From an uncultured Oscillospiraceae bacterium (lineage in GTDB: Bacteria; Bacillota; Clostridia; Oscillospirales; Acutalibacteraceae): 14,626 nt of DNA. Both the position numbers and the translations under genes were made by a program. The notes below the pieces were generated by a model. The model was given only the letters and a program-made list of their open reading frames with translations, searched no databases and had not been told where the DNA came from. The stretch is taken from positions 1 to 14,626 of the forward strand of contig UQQZ01000061.1 of assembly GCA_900543305.1 (NCBI GenBank), in the 5' to 3' direction. Of this stretch, positions 13,849 to 14,626 are shown piece after piece; positions within the stretch are counted from its first letter, which is position 1; every line of letters begins with the position of its first letter.

Positions 13849-14595
13849 ATGTCAGGACATTCTAAATGGAACAACATCAAACGGAAAAAGGAAAAAGCTG
13901 ACGGCGCCAAGGCCAAGATCTTTACCAAGATCGGCCGTGAATTGGCTGTGGCGGTCAAAGAGGGAGGCAGCGCAGATCCTGCGGCCAACTCCCGTTTGCG
14001 GGACGCCATTGCCAAGGCAAAAGCTGCCAACGTTCCCAACGACAACATTGAGCGAATCATCAAGAAGGCAGCCGGCGACGGCAACAACGACAATTACGAA
14101 AACGTCACCTACGAAGGATACGGACCCAGCGGTGTGGCAGTGATTGTAGAGGCCCTTACCGATAACCGGAACCGTACGGCCGCGGATGTGCGCCACGCAT
14201 TTGACAAGTTTGGCGGCAACCTGGGAACGACGGGCTGTGTTTCCTTTATGTTCAACAAAAAGGGCGTCATCGTCATTGAGCGGGAAGGCTTGGACGAAGA
14301 CACGGTGATGACCGATGCATTGGAGGCAGGCGCCTCTGATTTTGCCGCAGATGAGGACGTGTTCGAGATTTCCACCGAACCTTCCGATTTCAGCGGTGTC
14401 CGGGAAGACCTGGAGAAGAAGGGGTACGAATTTGTTTCCGCAGAAGTGGAAATGGTCCCCGATACTTACACCAAGATTGATGACGAAGAGGTCATCGTCA
14501 AGATGCAGAAGATGCTGGATCTTCTGGAGGACAACGACGACGTGCAGAACGTGTGGCACAATTGGGACGCTCCGGAAGAGGAAGAAGAAGAATAA
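13849..14595 (+). CDS. yebC: YebC/PmpR (TACO1) family DNA-binding regulatory protein
   Basis: A 248-aa member of the universal YebC/PmpR/TACO1 family. The N-terminus MSGHSKWNNIKRKKEKADGA and GREL.VAVKEGG are diagnostic. AIAKAKAANVPNDNIERIIKKA (about 53-74), YEGYGPSGVAVIVEALTDNRNRT and GTTGCVSFMF mark the three-domain fold. The C-terminus ends in a run of glutamates (PEEEEEE), common in the long YebC type. Family members have been described as transcription regulators (PmpR) and, more recently, as translation factors easing ribosome passage over proline-rich stretches; the role here is not decided by sequence. It is cytosolic. AAGGCGG (13835-13841) lies 7 nt before the ATG. It has its own promoter overlapping the previous gene's stop. 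ruvC, which often neighbours yebC, is not in the window. Confidence 0.95.
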   Translation: MSGHSKWNNIKRKKEKADGAKAKIFTKIGRELAVAVKEGGSADPAANSRLRDAIAKAKAANVPNDNIERIIKKAAGDGNNDNYENVTYEGYGPSGVAVIVEALTDNRNRTAADVRHAFDKFGGNLGTTGCVSFMFNKKGVIVIEREGLDEDTVMTDALEAGASDFAADEDVFEISTEPSDFSGVREDLEKKGYEFVSAEVEMVPDTYTKIDDEEVIVKMQKMLDLLEDNDDVQNVWHNWDAPEEEEEE

Positions 14596-14597
14596 AC

Positions 14598-14626
14598 GGG
14601 AAAGCGCTGGGGCTGCCCTGCTTCCT
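14598..14626 (+). terminator. Probable yebC terminator hairpin, cut by the window end
   Basis: AAGC (14602-14605) pairs with GCTT (14620-14623), extended by GG/CC around one bulge, with an inner GGG (14610-14612)/CCC (14616-14618). It begins 3 nt after the yebC stop. The expected U tract would lie beyond the last base, so this is unconfirmed. Confidence 0.4.

Noticed and set aside
1..14626. Mobile elements, CRISPR arrays, tRNA/rRNA genes
   Set aside because: Reading through both strands showed no transposase or integrase motifs, no regularly spaced repeats and no complete tRNA cloverleaf.

Overview
The window looks like ordinary chromosome from a low-to-mid GC Gram-positive anaerobe, most likely a gut clostridium of the Oscillospirales/Ruminococcaceae type. 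This is an inference. It rests on AGGAGG-type ribosome sites before most genes, TTGnnn/TATAAT promoters that are often of the extended -10 (TGnTATAAT) form, short U-tract terminators, and the protein families present. There are no transposases, phage genes, rRNA, tRNA or CRISPR repeats. All eleven genes appear intact; none is cut by a window edge.

Layout. Positions 1-1962: the terminator of a gene outside the window, then two tandem minus-strand paralogous serine esterases (101-916 and 1072-1902). A compact divergent promoter region (1934-2023) separates them from a plus-strand class I glutamine amidotransferase-like peptidase C26 (2068-2775). Next is a monocistronic ilvE-type branched-chain aminotransferase (2966-4036) with a strong promoter and terminator. 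A predicted lipoprotein GH3 glycosidase (4153-5556) follows, then a GNAT enzyme closely resembling the enterococcal aminoglycoside 6'-N-acetyltransferase AAC(6')-Ii (5699-6235). That gene converges on minus-strand recQ (6297-8138), with a shared hairpin terminator. Divergently from recQ run malQ and glgP (8472-12249), which overlap by 17 nt and form an alpha-glucan utilisation operon. Last come a yybP-ykoY manganese riboswitch with its terminator (12429-12566), the manganese exporter gene mntP (12609-13172), a flavodoxin-like iron-sulfur flavoprotein candidate (13215-13802), and a yebC/pmpR-family gene (13849-14595) with its own promoter.

How the genes work together. MalQ disproportionates malto-oligosaccharides into longer chains, and GlgP phosphorolyses those chains to glucose-1-phosphate. 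MntP exports Mn2+ under control of a riboswitch that senses it; the flavoprotein 42 nt downstream is probably co-transcribed and would then share that control. IlvE stands alone. The GH3 lipoprotein is likely a cell-surface or wall-recycling beta-N-acetylhexosaminidase-type enzyme.

Most notable: the AAC(6')-Ii-like gene with a potentially structured leader containing tiny ORFs, the manganese riboswitch with a readable switching mechanism, and a promoter that overlaps the ilvE terminator. I did not see convincing evidence of a wholly new multi-gene system. Promoter, terminator and fold calls were made by eye, without folding software or database searches.
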